64,000 nt of DNA from Streptomyces sp. ASQP_92 (GTDB lineage: Bacteria > Actinomycetota > Actinomycetes > Streptomycetales > Streptomycetaceae): assembly GCF_025399895.1 (NCBI RefSeq), contig NZ_JAODUA010000002.1:186001-250000 (forward strand). The letters run 5' to 3'. The notes beneath the pieces are model-generated. The model did not search any database. It had not been told where the DNA came from and saw only the letters and a program-made list of their open reading frames with translations. The translations under genes and the position numbers were made by a program. Of this stretch, positions 25,020 to 32,564 are shown piece by piece. Positions within the stretch are counted from its first letter, which is position 1. Each line of letters begins with the position of its first letter.

Positions 25020-25943
25020 ATGCCCACCGTCCACGTCATGACCGGACTGCCCGCGTCCGGCAAGACCACCGCCGCCCGCGAGCTCGTCGCGGACTCCGCC
25101 GGCCAGTGCCGCCGCGTCAACCTCGACGACCTGCGCGCCATGTTCAACGCGGCCGGCAGCCGGGGAGAGCGGTCGCACACCGCCGAGCAGAGCGTCCTCG
25201 CCGTCCAGGACGCCGCGGTGCGCGAGACGATCGCCGCCGGGTTCGACGTCGTCGTCGACAACACGCATCTGACCCCGCACATCCCCAAGCGCCTCAAGGC
25301 CGCCGTGGCCGGGCGGGCACGGTTCGCCGTACACGACTTCACGGACGTGCCCGTCGAGGAGTGCCTGCGCCGTGACGCGGCCCGCACCGACCCCGTCGGC
25401 GAGGACGTCATCCGCCTCCTCGCCGACAAGCACGCCAAGGCCGTACGCAACGGCTGGCGGCTCACCGACGCCTGGATGAACGACACCGTCGTCCTCGCGG
25501 AGGTCGAGCCCTACACCCCGGACACGTCCCTGCCGAGCGCGGTGATGTGCGACATCGACGGCACGCTCGCCATCAACCTCGACCGCAATCCGTACGACTT
25601 CACACGTTGCGAGCAGGACGGTCTCAACGGTTGCGTGCGCGACGCCCTGATCGGCTTCCGGCAGGCGCACGGCGACACCATCGTGCTGCTGTCGGGCCGG
25701 GGCGAGGAGTACCGGCCGCAGACGCGGGCCTGGCTCGCCGCGCACGACGTGCCCTACGACGAACTGTGGATGCGGCCGCCCGGCGACGGGCGCCGCGACG
25801 ACCTCGTGAAGGCCGAGCTGTTCGACGCCCACGTACGCCACCGGTTCAACGTGCGGGTCAGCCTGGACGACCGGGACCGGGTCGTCGCCGTGTGGCGCCG
25901 CCTCGGGCTGCCCACCTGGCAGGTCAACTACGGTGATTTCTGA
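25020..25943 (+). CDS. T4 Pnkp-like polynucleotide kinase-phosphatase
   Basis: A 307-residue two-domain end-healing enzyme. The N-terminal kinase has the P-loop GLPASGKTT (residues 9-17), NLDDLR with the probable general-base Asp, and DNTHLT. The C-terminal HAD-type phosphatase has the DxDGT motif in MCDIDGTLA (Asp178 and Asp180), LLSGRGEEYR and VSLDDRDRVV. The domain order is the same as in T4 Pnkp. It would convert 2',3'-cyclic phosphate/5'-OH ends into 3'-OH/5'-phosphate ends for the adjacent RNA ligase. A clean operon with the ligase gene (8-bp gap) supports a joint role in RNA repair. Confidence 0.93.
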   Translation: MPTVHVMTGLPASGKTTAARELVADSAGQCRRVNLDDLRAMFNAAGSRGERSHTAEQSVLAVQDAAVRETIAAGFDVVVDNTHLTPHIPKRLKAAVAGRARFAVHDFTDVPVEECLRRDAARTDPVGEDVIRLLADKHAKAVRNGWRLTDAWMNDTVVLAEVEPYTPDTSLPSAVMCDIDGTLAINLDRNPYDFTRCEQDGLNGCVRDALIGFRQAHGDTIVLLSGRGEEYRPQTRAWLAAHDVPYDELWMRPPGDGRRDDLVKAELFDAHVRHRFNVRVSLDDRDRVVAVWRRLGLPTWQVNYGDF

Positions 25944-26069
25944 GGGAGTTCGCCTCTCGCCCGGGATATGAAGGGCCGGGGGGCCCGCTGCGGGCCGGTG
26001 TCGACCGGCGGAAACCGGACGTCGCTCCGAGCGGCCGCGCGCGCGAGCCGGCCCGGAGCGGGGCGGGCG

Positions 26070-26246
26070 TCAGCCCAGGGGCTCCTGCCGGGGAGGGGTG
26101 ACGACGACCAGGAAGGCGTCGCTCTCCAGATCCATCACGACCTCGGCGGCGAGCCCCTCGCTCCGGCGCTCGTGGGCGAACTCCTCAGCAGGCCAGTGAC
26201 CGCGCGGGCCACCCGCGGGAAAACGTTCCAGAACCGTATGACGCAT
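26070..26246 (-). CDS. Unknown 58-aa protein
   Basis: A short gene on the minus strand: ATG at 26246 with AGGGGG about nine bases upstream, 58 residues to a TGA. The protein starts MRHTVLERFPAGGPRGHW and has a hydrophobic C-terminal strand (DAFLVVVTPP) after EVVMDLESD. The frame shows the strong third-position GC expected of a real gene. No family recognised. It is convergent with the Pnkp-like gene and divergent from the P-loop/Nudix gene. Confidence 0.6.
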   Translation of the reverse strand: MRHTVLERFPAGGPRGHWPAEEFAHERRSEGLAAEVVMDLESDAFLVVVTPPRQEPLG

Positions 26247-26488
26247 GATGTCGCGCCCCCTTGTGTCTCGTGCGGCACTCGCACAACGACCTCCCCGCCG
26301 TCGGCGTTACGGCCCCCCGCGGCCGGTGCTCGAACACCCGGACGCGCCGGGGGCCGAAACGCCGGGCCCGCGCAAGCAACAGCCCGGCCACAGTTGTGTC
26401 CACGATCAAGGACGGCCCGAGCCCGTCGGGGGTTTCCGTGGCAGGGTGTTGCGGGCAGTCCACTGGGGGCTACCTATGAGGGGGAACC

Positions 26489-27529
26489 GTGATCGTCTGG
26501 GTCAACGGTGCGTTCGGCGCGGGCAAGTCCAGCACCGCGCGCGAGCTGATCGACCTGATCCCGAACAGCACGTTCTACGACCCCGAGGTCATCGGCGGGG
26601 CGCTGCGGCATCTGCTGCCGCAGAAACTCCTTGCGCAGGTGAGCGACTACCAGGACCTGCCGATCTGGCGGCGCCTGGTGGTGGACGGCGCCGCCGCGCT
26701 GCACGCGGAGGTCGGCGGCGTCCTGGTGGTGCCGATGACCCTGCTGCGGCAGGAGTACCGGGACGAGATCTTCGGCGGGCTCGCGGCTCGCCGGATCCCC
26801 GTACGCCATGTGCTCCTCACCCAGGACGAAACGATCCTGCGGGCGCGCATCGCGGGCCGTGTGGAGTTTCCCGACGACCCCGAGGCCGACGAGCAGCGCG
26901 TCCGCAAATGGGCCTATGAGCACATCGAGGTGTTCCGGCGCGCGCTGGAATGGCTCGCCGTCGACGCGTACATGGTCGACAACGGGACGCTCACCGCGCG
27001 CGAGACCGCCGGGCGAATAGCCGACGCGGTCCGCTCCGGAGCGGCCCGCGCCTGCGAGATCGTGCAGACCCCCGAGCCCACCGCCGAGACGCTCGCCGCC
27101 GGGGTGCTGCTCTTCGACGAGGAGGACCGGGTGCTGCTCGTCGACCCCACCTACAAGCCCGGCTGGGAGTTCCCCGGTGGTGTCGTCGAGCGCGGCGAGG
27201 CCCCGGCCAGGGCCGGTGTCCGCGAGGTCGAGGAGGAGCTGGGCGTACGGCTCGACCGCGTCCCGAAGCTTCTCGTGATCGACTGGGAGCCGCCGAGACC
27301 GCCCGGTTTCGGTGGTCTGCGGCTGCTGTTCGACGGCGGCCGCCTGGAGAGCGCGCGGGCGCACGAGGTTCTGCTGCCCGGCGCCGAACTGCGCGGCTGG
27401 CGCTTCGTCAGCGAACAGGAAGCGGCCCACCTGCTGCCGCCCGCCCGCTTCGAGCGGCTGCGCTGGGCGCTGCGGGCGCGGGAACAGTCAACCGTGCTCA
27501 ACCTGGAGGCCGGAGTCCCGGTCGGCTGA
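26489..27529 (+). CDS. TmrB-like P-loop kinase fused to a Nudix hydrolase
   Basis: A 346-residue bifunctional protein. Residues 1-190 are a P-loop domain like TmrB (tunicamycin-resistance ATP-binding protein): the Walker A is GAFGAGKSS, followed by DPEVIGGALRHLL and a LID-like RIAGRVEFPDD region. Residues about 205-330 are a Nudix domain with a complete box GGVVERGEAPARAGVREVEE-ELG, so it should hydrolyse a nucleoside diphosphate linked to X. The GTG start is preceded by GGGGGAA. Its 3' end overlaps the MBL gene tail to tail by 42 bp. Joint action on a nucleotide or RNA end is suggested by the fusion; the substrate is unknown. Confidence 0.9.
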   Translation: MIVWVNGAFGAGKSSTARELIDLIPNSTFYDPEVIGGALRHLLPQKLLAQVSDYQDLPIWRRLVVDGAAALHAEVGGVLVVPMTLLRQEYRDEIFGGLAARRIPVRHVLLTQDETILRARIAGRVEFPDDPEADEQRVRKWAYEHIEVFRRALEWLAVDAYMVDNGTLTARETAGRIADAVRSGAARACEIVQTPEPTAETLAAGVLLFDEEDRVLLVDPTYKPGWEFPGGVVERGEAPARAGVREVEEELGVRLDRVPKLLVIDWEPPRPPGFGGLRLLFDGGRLESARAHEVLLPGAELRGWRFVSEQEAAHLLPPARFERLRWALRAREQSTVLNLEAGVPVG

Positions 27530-28198
27530 GGCCTTCATGACGGCCACCGCGTCCTTGGTGAGCGGGTCGCCGTGCCCGAAGCAGACGGTGTGCGCGCCGA
27601 GTTCGGCGAGGCGGCGGAACGAGGCGAGCGCACGCTCCCGGTCGGTGTTGAAGACACCCAGCATCACCTGGCCGACCCCGGCCACGCTGTCACCCGTGAA
27701 CAGCACGCCGTGGCGCGGCAGATGGACCGCCATCGAGCCGTCGGTGTGACCGGGGGAGTGGACGACGACCGCGCCGTCACCGAAGCCCAGCGCGTCCCCG
27801 TCGCCCACCTCGCGGTCCACCCGGGTCGGCGGGGCCTGAGGCACCGTCAGACCCAGCTCGTACAGCGGGACTTCCCACTCCAGGAGCACCGGCTCGGCCA
27901 ACGGGGCCTCGCCCCGGATCACCGGGGCGTCGAGCCGGTGCGCGATCACCTCGGCGCCGTACCGGCCGGCCAGCTCGCCGGCCGCGCCGTAGTGGTCGCG
28001 GTGGCAGTGGGTGATCACGATGCGGCGGATCGCGGCCGGATCGAGCCCGAGTCCGCGCACCGCCTCCTCGATCGGCGCCGCCGCGTCCACATGACCCGCG
28101 TCGATGAGCGTCAACTCGTCCTCGTCGCGCCACAGATACGCCTGGCCGATCGGGAAGCGGAACATGTGCAGCCGGGGAGTGATGTCTAGGAGATCCAT
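27488..28198 (-). CDS. MBL-fold metal-dependent hydrolase
   Basis: A 236-residue metallo-beta-lactamase-fold hydrolase. The di-zinc motif THCHRDHYG (HxHxDH) is intact, with further ligands in VHSPGHTDGS, LFTGDSV and CFGHGDPL. It is a glyoxalase-II-like single-domain form. The ATG at 28198 has a -10-like TACGTT six bases upstream and no ribosome site, so it may be leaderless. The substrate cannot be predicted. It overlaps the Nudix fusion gene at the 3' end by 42 bp. Confidence 0.92.
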   Translation of the reverse strand: MDLLDITPRLHMFRFPIGQAYLWRDEDELTLIDAGHVDAAAPIEEAVRGLGLDPAAIRRIVITHCHRDHYGAAGELAGRYGAEVIAHRLDAPVIRGEAPLAEPVLLEWEVPLYELGLTVPQAPPTRVDREVGDGDALGFGDGAVVVHSPGHTDGSMAVHLPRHGVLFTGDSVAGVGQVMLGVFNTDRERALASFRRLAELGAHTVCFGHGDPLTKDAVAVMKASADRDSGLQVEHG

Positions 28199-28286
28199 GG
28201 AGCGAACGTACGTCGAGGACGCGGCCCGCCCCATGGATCTACGCTCTGGGCGATGTCCGCCGAGCGCTTAACCTCTCCCGGTTCGC

Positions 28287-29651
28287 TCAACCACGCTTCG
28301 ACTGCGCGTAGTTGACCAGGAAGTGGGCCTCCGCGACCGAGAGGCGCTCCAGCTCCTGGGGCGACACGCTCTCGTTCACCGCGTGGATCTGCGCCTCGGG
28401 CTCGCTGAGGCCGATCAGCAGGATCTCGGCCTGCGGGTAGAGCGCGGCCAGCGTGTTGCACAGCGGGATCGAGCCGCCCATGCCCGAGGACTGCATCTCC
28501 TCACCCGGGTAGGCCACCGCCATCGCCTCGGCCATCGAGGTGTACGCCGGGCTGTTGACGTCCGCGCGGAACGGCTGGCCCTGGCCGACCTGCTCCAGGG
28601 TGACCCGGGCGTTCCACGGGACGTGCTTCTCGATGTGCGCGTAGAGCAGCTTGGTCGCCTCGGCCGCGTCCTGACCGGGCGGAATCCGCAGGCTGATCTG
28701 TGCGCGGGCGCTCGCCGGGATGGACGGCGTCGCACCGGCCACCGGGTGGCAGTCGATGCCGACGACCGTGACGGCCGGGCGGGCCCAGATGCGGTCGGCG
28801 ACCGTGCCGGTGCCGGGCAGCGCCACACCGTCGAGCACCTTGGCGTCCTGGCGGAACTCCTCCTCCGGGTACTGGAGGCCGTCCCACGCGGAGTCCGCGG
28901 CGAGACCCTCGACGGCCGTCTGGCCGTTCTCGTCGCGCAGCGAGTCCAGGACGCGGATGAGCGCGGCCAGCGCGTCCGGTGCCGCGCCGCCGAACTGGCC
29001 CGAGTGCAGGTTGCCCTCAAGGGTGTCGACCCGTACGCGGACCATCGTCATCCCCCGCAGCGTCGCCGTCACGGTGGGCAGGCCCACGCGGAAGTTGCCG
29101 GTGTCGCCGATGACGATCGCGTCGGCCGTGAGCAGCTCCGGGTGCGCCTCGGCGTACTGTTCGAGGCCGCCGGTGCCCTGCTCCTCCGAGCCCTCCACGA
29201 TCACCTTGACGGAGACGGGCACGCCGCCGTTGGCCTTGAGGGCGCGCAGCGCGAGCAGGTGCATGATGAACCCGCCCTTGCAGTCGGCGGCCCCCCGGCC
29301 GTACCAGCGGCCGTCGCGCTCGGTCAGTTCGAACGCCGGGCTCACCCACGCCGACGCGTCCAATTGGGGCTGCACGTCGTAGTGCGCGTACAGAAGGACC
29401 GTCGGCGCGCCCACCGGGCCGGGCAGCAGTCCGTACACCGACTGCGTGCCGTCCGGGGTGTCGAGCAGCGCCACGTCCTGGAAGCCCTCGGCGCGCAGGG
29501 CGCCGGCCACCCAGTTCGCGGCGGCCTCGCACTCACTCCTGGGCGCCACCGCCTCGTCCGCCACCGACTGGAACGCGACCAGCTCCGTCAGCTCCGCCTT
29601 GGCGCGGGGCATCAGCGAGGCGATGGTCTCGGCGATCGGATTCGCGGTCAT
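28287..29651 (-). CDS. M20/M25/M40-family dipeptidase
   Basis: A 454-residue di-zinc exopeptidase of the M20 family. The catalytic region reads LLYAHYDVQP, GRGAADCKGG and EGSEEQGTGGL (general base Glu), with a lid/dimerisation domain in the middle (NLHSGQFGG) and a closing His in AQIHAVNESV. Dipeptide or N-acyl amino acid hydrolysis is expected. The ATG has GAGGAG upstream. It is divergent from the geranylgeranyl-reductase-family gene across a 178-bp region with a large palindrome. Confidence 0.94.
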   Translation of the reverse strand: MTANPIAETIASLMPRAKAELTELVAFQSVADEAVAPRSECEAAANWVAGALRAEGFQDVALLDTPDGTQSVYGLLPGPVGAPTVLLYAHYDVQPQLDASAWVSPAFELTERDGRWYGRGAADCKGGFIMHLLALRALKANGGVPVSVKVIVEGSEEQGTGGLEQYAEAHPELLTADAIVIGDTGNFRVGLPTVTATLRGMTMVRVRVDTLEGNLHSGQFGGAAPDALAALIRVLDSLRDENGQTAVEGLAADSAWDGLQYPEEEFRQDAKVLDGVALPGTGTVADRIWARPAVTVVGIDCHPVAGATPSIPASARAQISLRIPPGQDAAEATKLLYAHIEKHVPWNARVTLEQVGQGQPFRADVNSPAYTSMAEAMAVAYPGEEMQSSGMGGSIPLCNTLAALYPQAEILLIGLSEPEAQIHAVNESVSPQELERLSVAEAHFLVNYAQSKRG

Positions 29652-29682
29652 GGGCACGCTCCTCGTGGGTGCGACGTTGTAA

Positions 29683-29713
29683 GTACAGACACGTGTAGTG
29701 CACGTGGGTGTAC
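29683..29713. promoter_or_regulatory. 31-bp double palindrome between M20 and flavoprotein genes
   Basis: Nested inverted repeats share one centre at 29698: outer GTACA (29683-29687) with TGTAC (29709-29713), and inner CACGTG (29690-29695) with CACGTG (29701-29706). It lies 32 bp upstream of the M20 ATG in a divergent promoter region and looks like the operator of a dimeric or tetrameric regulator. No regulator gene is adjacent. Confidence 0.5.
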
Positions 29714-29829
29714 GACGAAGGTATGGCCGATCCTCCCACAGCGGGCCAGCACAGGAGGGCGGGGCTACTGCCCCGTAGGATGCGGTCGTCAACACGGGCC
29801 ACTGGTCGGACGGGGAGCAAAGGCACATC

Positions 29830-31095
29830 GTGAGCAGCGAGAACGCAGACGCCGGGACGGACGGACCGCTGGGGGAGAACCAGCGAGAGCCCGGCGCCGA
29901 GCCGGTGACCGGACCGGCCGAGGGGCCCGTCTGGGATGTCGTGGTGGTCGGCGCGGGCCCCGCGGGAGCCACCGCCGCGCACGCGGCGGCCGTCGCGGGG
30001 CGCACGGTGCTCCTCTTGGAGAAGGCCGAACTGCCCCGCTACAAGACGTGCGGCGGCGGCATCATCGGCCCCTCGCGCGACGCCCTGCCGCCCGGCTTCG
30101 AACTGCCGCTCCGGGACCGGGTGCACGCGGTGACCTTCTCCCTGAACGGGAAGCTGACGCGCACCCGCAGGTCCAGGAAGATGCTGTTCGGCCTGATCAA
30201 CCGCCCCGAGTTCGACGCGGGCCTGGTCGCCGTCGCCGAGAAGGCGGGAGCGGTGGTGCGCACCGGTGTCACCGTCTCCAAGGTCGAGCAGCACGGCTCG
30301 GCCGTGCCCGACCGGCGCACCGTCGCCGTGATCCTGTCCGACGGCGAGACCGTGCTGGCCCGCGCCGTCGTCGGCGCCGACGGCAGCGCCGGCCGCATAG
30401 GGGCACATGTCGGGGTGCGCACCGAGCAGGTCGACCTCGGCCTCGAGGCCGAGATCCCCGTGCCACCGAGCGTGGCGGAGGACTGGGCGGGCCGGGTGCT
30501 CATCGACTGGGGCCCCCTGCCCGGCAGTTACGGCTGGGTCTTCCCCAAGGGCGACACCCTGACCGTCGGCGTCATCGCGACGCGAGGCGAAGGCGCCGCC
30601 ACCAAGCGATACTTGGAGGACTTCATCGCCCGCCTCGGGCTCGCCGGCTTCGAACCGGCCATCTCCTCCGGGCACTTGACGCGCTGCCGCACCGACGACT
30701 CGCCGCTCTCCCGCGGCCGCGTCCTGGTCTGCGGCGACGCGGCGGGCCTGCTCGAACCGTGGACGCGGGAGGGCATCTCCTTCGCGCTGCGCTCGGGCCG
30801 GCTCGCGGGCGAGTGGGCGGTGCGCATCTCCGAATCGCAGGACGCGGTGGACGCCCGGCGCCAGGCGCTGAACTACGCGTTCGCCATCAAGGCGGGGCTC
30901 GGCGTCGAGATGGCGGTGGGCCGCCGGATGCTCAGCCTCTTCGAGAAGCGGCCGCTGCTGCTGCACGCCGCCATCACGGGTGTGCGGCCCGCGTGGAAGG
31001 CCTTCGCGGACATCACGCGCGGCGCCACGACCCTGGCCGGCCTGGTGCGCGCCCACCCGATGGCCCGCCGGGCCCTGGACGCCGTCGACCGCTGA
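29830..31095 (+). CDS. Geranylgeranyl-reductase-family FAD oxidoreductase
   Basis: A 421-residue flavoprotein. An N-terminal disordered acidic segment is followed by the FAD-binding VVVVGAGPAGATAAH, the family-specific LPRYKTCGGG and a second FAD motif VLVCGDAAGLLEPWTREGI. The family reduces isoprenoid double bonds (for example in menaquinone side chains or archaeal lipids). In actinomycetes the usual inference is menaquinone or polyprenyl saturation, but this is not proven here. The GTG start is chosen from the position of the fold. It is followed by a strong bidirectional hairpin. Confidence 0.92.
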   Translation: MSSENADAGTDGPLGENQREPGAEPVTGPAEGPVWDVVVVGAGPAGATAAHAAAVAGRTVLLLEKAELPRYKTCGGGIIGPSRDALPPGFELPLRDRVHAVTFSLNGKLTRTRRSRKMLFGLINRPEFDAGLVAVAEKAGAVVRTGVTVSKVEQHGSAVPDRRTVAVILSDGETVLARAVVGADGSAGRIGAHVGVRTEQVDLGLEAEIPVPPSVAEDWAGRVLIDWGPLPGSYGWVFPKGDTLTVGVIATRGEGAATKRYLEDFIARLGLAGFEPAISSGHLTRCRTDDSPLSRGRVLVCGDAAGLLEPWTREGISFALRSGRLAGEWAVRISESQDAVDARRQALNYAFAIKAGLGVEMAVGRRMLSLFEKRPLLLHAAITGVRPAWKAFADITRGATTLAGLVRAHPMARRALDAVDR

Positions 31096-31101
31096 CCCGC
31101 G

Positions 31102-31134
31102 CCGGCGGGGCCGGAGATCTTCCGGCCCCGCCGG
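31102..31134. terminator. Strong hairpin between convergent flavoprotein and F420-type genes
   Basis: CCGGCGGGGCCGG (31102-31114) pairs perfectly with CCGGCCCCGCCGG (31122-31134) around a 7-base AGATCTT loop. It lies 6 bases after the plus-strand stop and 45 bases after the minus-strand stop, so it can serve both directions. Confidence 0.8.
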
Positions 31135-31179
31135 GTACGGGTGACCGCGCTCGCCGGGCGCCCTGCGCGAGGGGGCCGG

Positions 31180-31635
31180 TTACTTGGTGAGCGTGACGCG
31201 GAAGACGGGATGGTCGGGGGCGATCCGGCGCAGTTCCGCCTCGCTGGAGTCGGGCCCCACACCGTTGAAGAAGACGCCGACCTCCGCCTTCCAGCGCTTG
31301 AGGTAGGCGCGCAGCACGGCGGGCTTGTCGTCGTCGGCGACCTCCACCGCGCTGAACGCCTCGACCTTCTTGCCCAGGTGCAACTCGCCACCGCCGGCCG
31401 CCCGCATGTTGTGCGTCCACTGCACATGGCCGCGCGGGGCCACCAGATACTGCTCGCCGTCCAGCGTCAGCAGATTGACCGGGGTCCGGCGCCACTCGCC
31501 GCTCTTGCGGCCGCGGACGGCCAGGACCCGCGAGCCCCATACGCTGATCCCGCGCCGGGTGATCCAGGCGACGGACCGGTTGAGGACGTTGACCGTGAAC
31601 CAGCCGGGCTTCTGGACATGTGCGGATGCGGACAT
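31180..31635 (-). CDS. Deazaflavin (F420)-dependent nitroreductase-family protein
   Basis: A 151-residue split-barrel protein of the DDN type. Signatures are RGRKSGEWRRTPVNLLTLDGEQYLV (the F420/phosphate-binding arginines) and APRGHVQWTHNMRAAG. Family members use reduced F420 to reduce quinones or xenobiotics. The ATG has AGGGAG upstream. It is divergent from a TetR regulator, and two copies of a GAGAGC-N3-GCTCTC operator lie between them, so induction by a small molecule is likely. Confidence 0.92.
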   Translation of the reverse strand: MSASAHVQKPGWFTVNVLNRSVAWITRRGISVWGSRVLAVRGRKSGEWRRTPVNLLTLDGEQYLVAPRGHVQWTHNMRAAGGGELHLGKKVEAFSAVEVADDDKPAVLRAYLKRWKAEVGVFFNGVGPDSSEAELRRIAPDHPVFRVTLTK

Positions 31636-31658
31636 GGTGTGTCTCCCTGACCCTGCGA

Positions 31659-31673
31659 GAGAGCGGTGCTCTC
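31659..31673. promoter_or_regulatory. Operator copy 1 (TetR-type) upstream of the F420-type gene
   Basis: GAGAGC-GGT-GCTCTC, a perfect 6-3-6 inverted repeat 24 bp upstream of the oxidoreductase ATG. A near-identical copy lies 53 bp away, centre to centre (31713-31725). Confidence 0.65.
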
Positions 31674-31712
31674 GTTCGTGAGCAGTGTGCACCCCGCAAG
31701 TGCTCCAAAGCA

Positions 31713-31725
31713 AGAGCAGCGCTCT
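31713..31725. promoter_or_regulatory. Operator copy 2 (TetR-type)
   Basis: AGAGC-AGC-GCTCT, the same inverted repeat as at 31659 with a substitution in the outer left base. It is about five helical turns from copy 1, a spacing compatible with cooperative binding. Confidence 0.6.
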
Positions 31726-31803
31726 CGTATGTGGCGGATGCTCCACTTTGTGTGCGCCAGTCGCGTCGTTGGCCACTGCTCTCCGAACTGGCAGACTGGC
31801 GTC

Positions 31804-32502
31804 ATGAGCACCGTCCAGGGAGCCCGCGCACGGGCACGTATCGAAGTCACCGCGGCCATCAAGGACGAGGCCAGAAAGCAGCTCGCCCAGGACGGCGCGG
31901 CGAAACTCTCGCTGCGCGCCGTCGCCCGCGAACTCGGCATGGTGTCCTCCGCCCTCTACCGCTACTTCCCCAGCCGGGACGACCTCCTGACCGCCCTCAT
32001 CGTCGACGCCTACGACGCGGTGGGCGAGAGCGCCGAACACGCCCTCGCCCAGCAGCGGGCATCGGCCTCGCCCGCCACCCGCTGGACGGCCGTCTGCCGC
32101 GCGGTGCGCGCCTGGGCGCTGGCCCATCCGCACGAGTACGCCCTCATCTACGGCTCGCCCGTCCCCGGCTACAGCGCCCCCGAGGACACCGTCGCCCCCG
32201 CCGCGAGGGTCTGGCTGGTGCTCGTGTCCATCGCCCGGGAGGCCCACCGGGGCAAGGGCATCGCCCCGCCCAGGACCCCCGCGCCGCTGCGCGCCGAGGC
32301 CGAGCGGATGGCGGCCGACCTGGCGCCGGATCTGCCCCCTGCGGTGGCGGTCGCCCTGGTCGCCGCCTGCGCCCAGTTGTTCGGGCTCGTCTCCTTCGAG
32401 GTGTTCGGCCAGTTCCACCGGGTCGTCGAGGACCGGGAGCCGTTCTTCGCGCACGCCGCCGAGCAGCTGGCCGGCTCGGTCGGTCTCGTACTCCCCGCGT
32501 AG
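31804..32502 (+). CDS. TetR-family regulator of the divergent F420-type gene
   Basis: A 232-residue regulator. The helix-turn-helix is KLSLRAVARELGMVSSALYRYFPSRDDLLTAL; the C-terminal domain has the WHG-type pattern RWTAVCRAVRAWALAHPHEYALIYGSPVPGY seen in one TetR subgroup. The ATG at 31804 has a -10-like CAGACT six bases upstream and no ribosome site, so the message may be leaderless. Two identical-type operators in the shared intergenic region point to autoregulation and control of the oxidoreductase. Confidence 0.92.
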   Translation: MSTVQGARARARIEVTAAIKDEARKQLAQDGAAKLSLRAVARELGMVSSALYRYFPSRDDLLTALIVDAYDAVGESAEHALAQQRASASPATRWTAVCRAVRAWALAHPHEYALIYGSPVPGYSAPEDTVAPAARVWLVLVSIAREAHRGKGIAPPRTPAPLRAEAERMAADLAPDLPPAVAVALVAACAQLFGLVSFEVFGQFHRVVEDREPFFAHAAEQLAGSVGLVLPA

Positions 32503-32551
32503 TACGCGCGATCACCCCGCTCGGCCGACGCCGCGGCGCCCGGGCCCGGTC

Positions 32552-32557
32552 TAGCGT
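32552..32557 (+). promoter_or_regulatory. -10 element of a leaderless histidine kinase transcript
   Basis: TAGCGT ends seven bases before the ATG at 32565, with no ribosome-binding sequence in between. No convincing -35 is visible. Confidence 0.45.
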
Positions 32558-32564
32558 GGCCGGT

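Noticed and set aside
26185..26463. 92-codon minus-strand frame between the Pnkp-like and Nudix genes
   Set aside because: Overlaps the better supported 58-aa gene in another frame and has no ribosome site or recognisable pattern.
28323..31190. Plus-strand open frame of 955 codons opposite the M20 peptidase gene
   Set aside because: Its translation is arginine/glycine/valine-rich with no motifs and is a shadow of the M20 and flavoprotein genes in other frames, a common GC-rich artefact.
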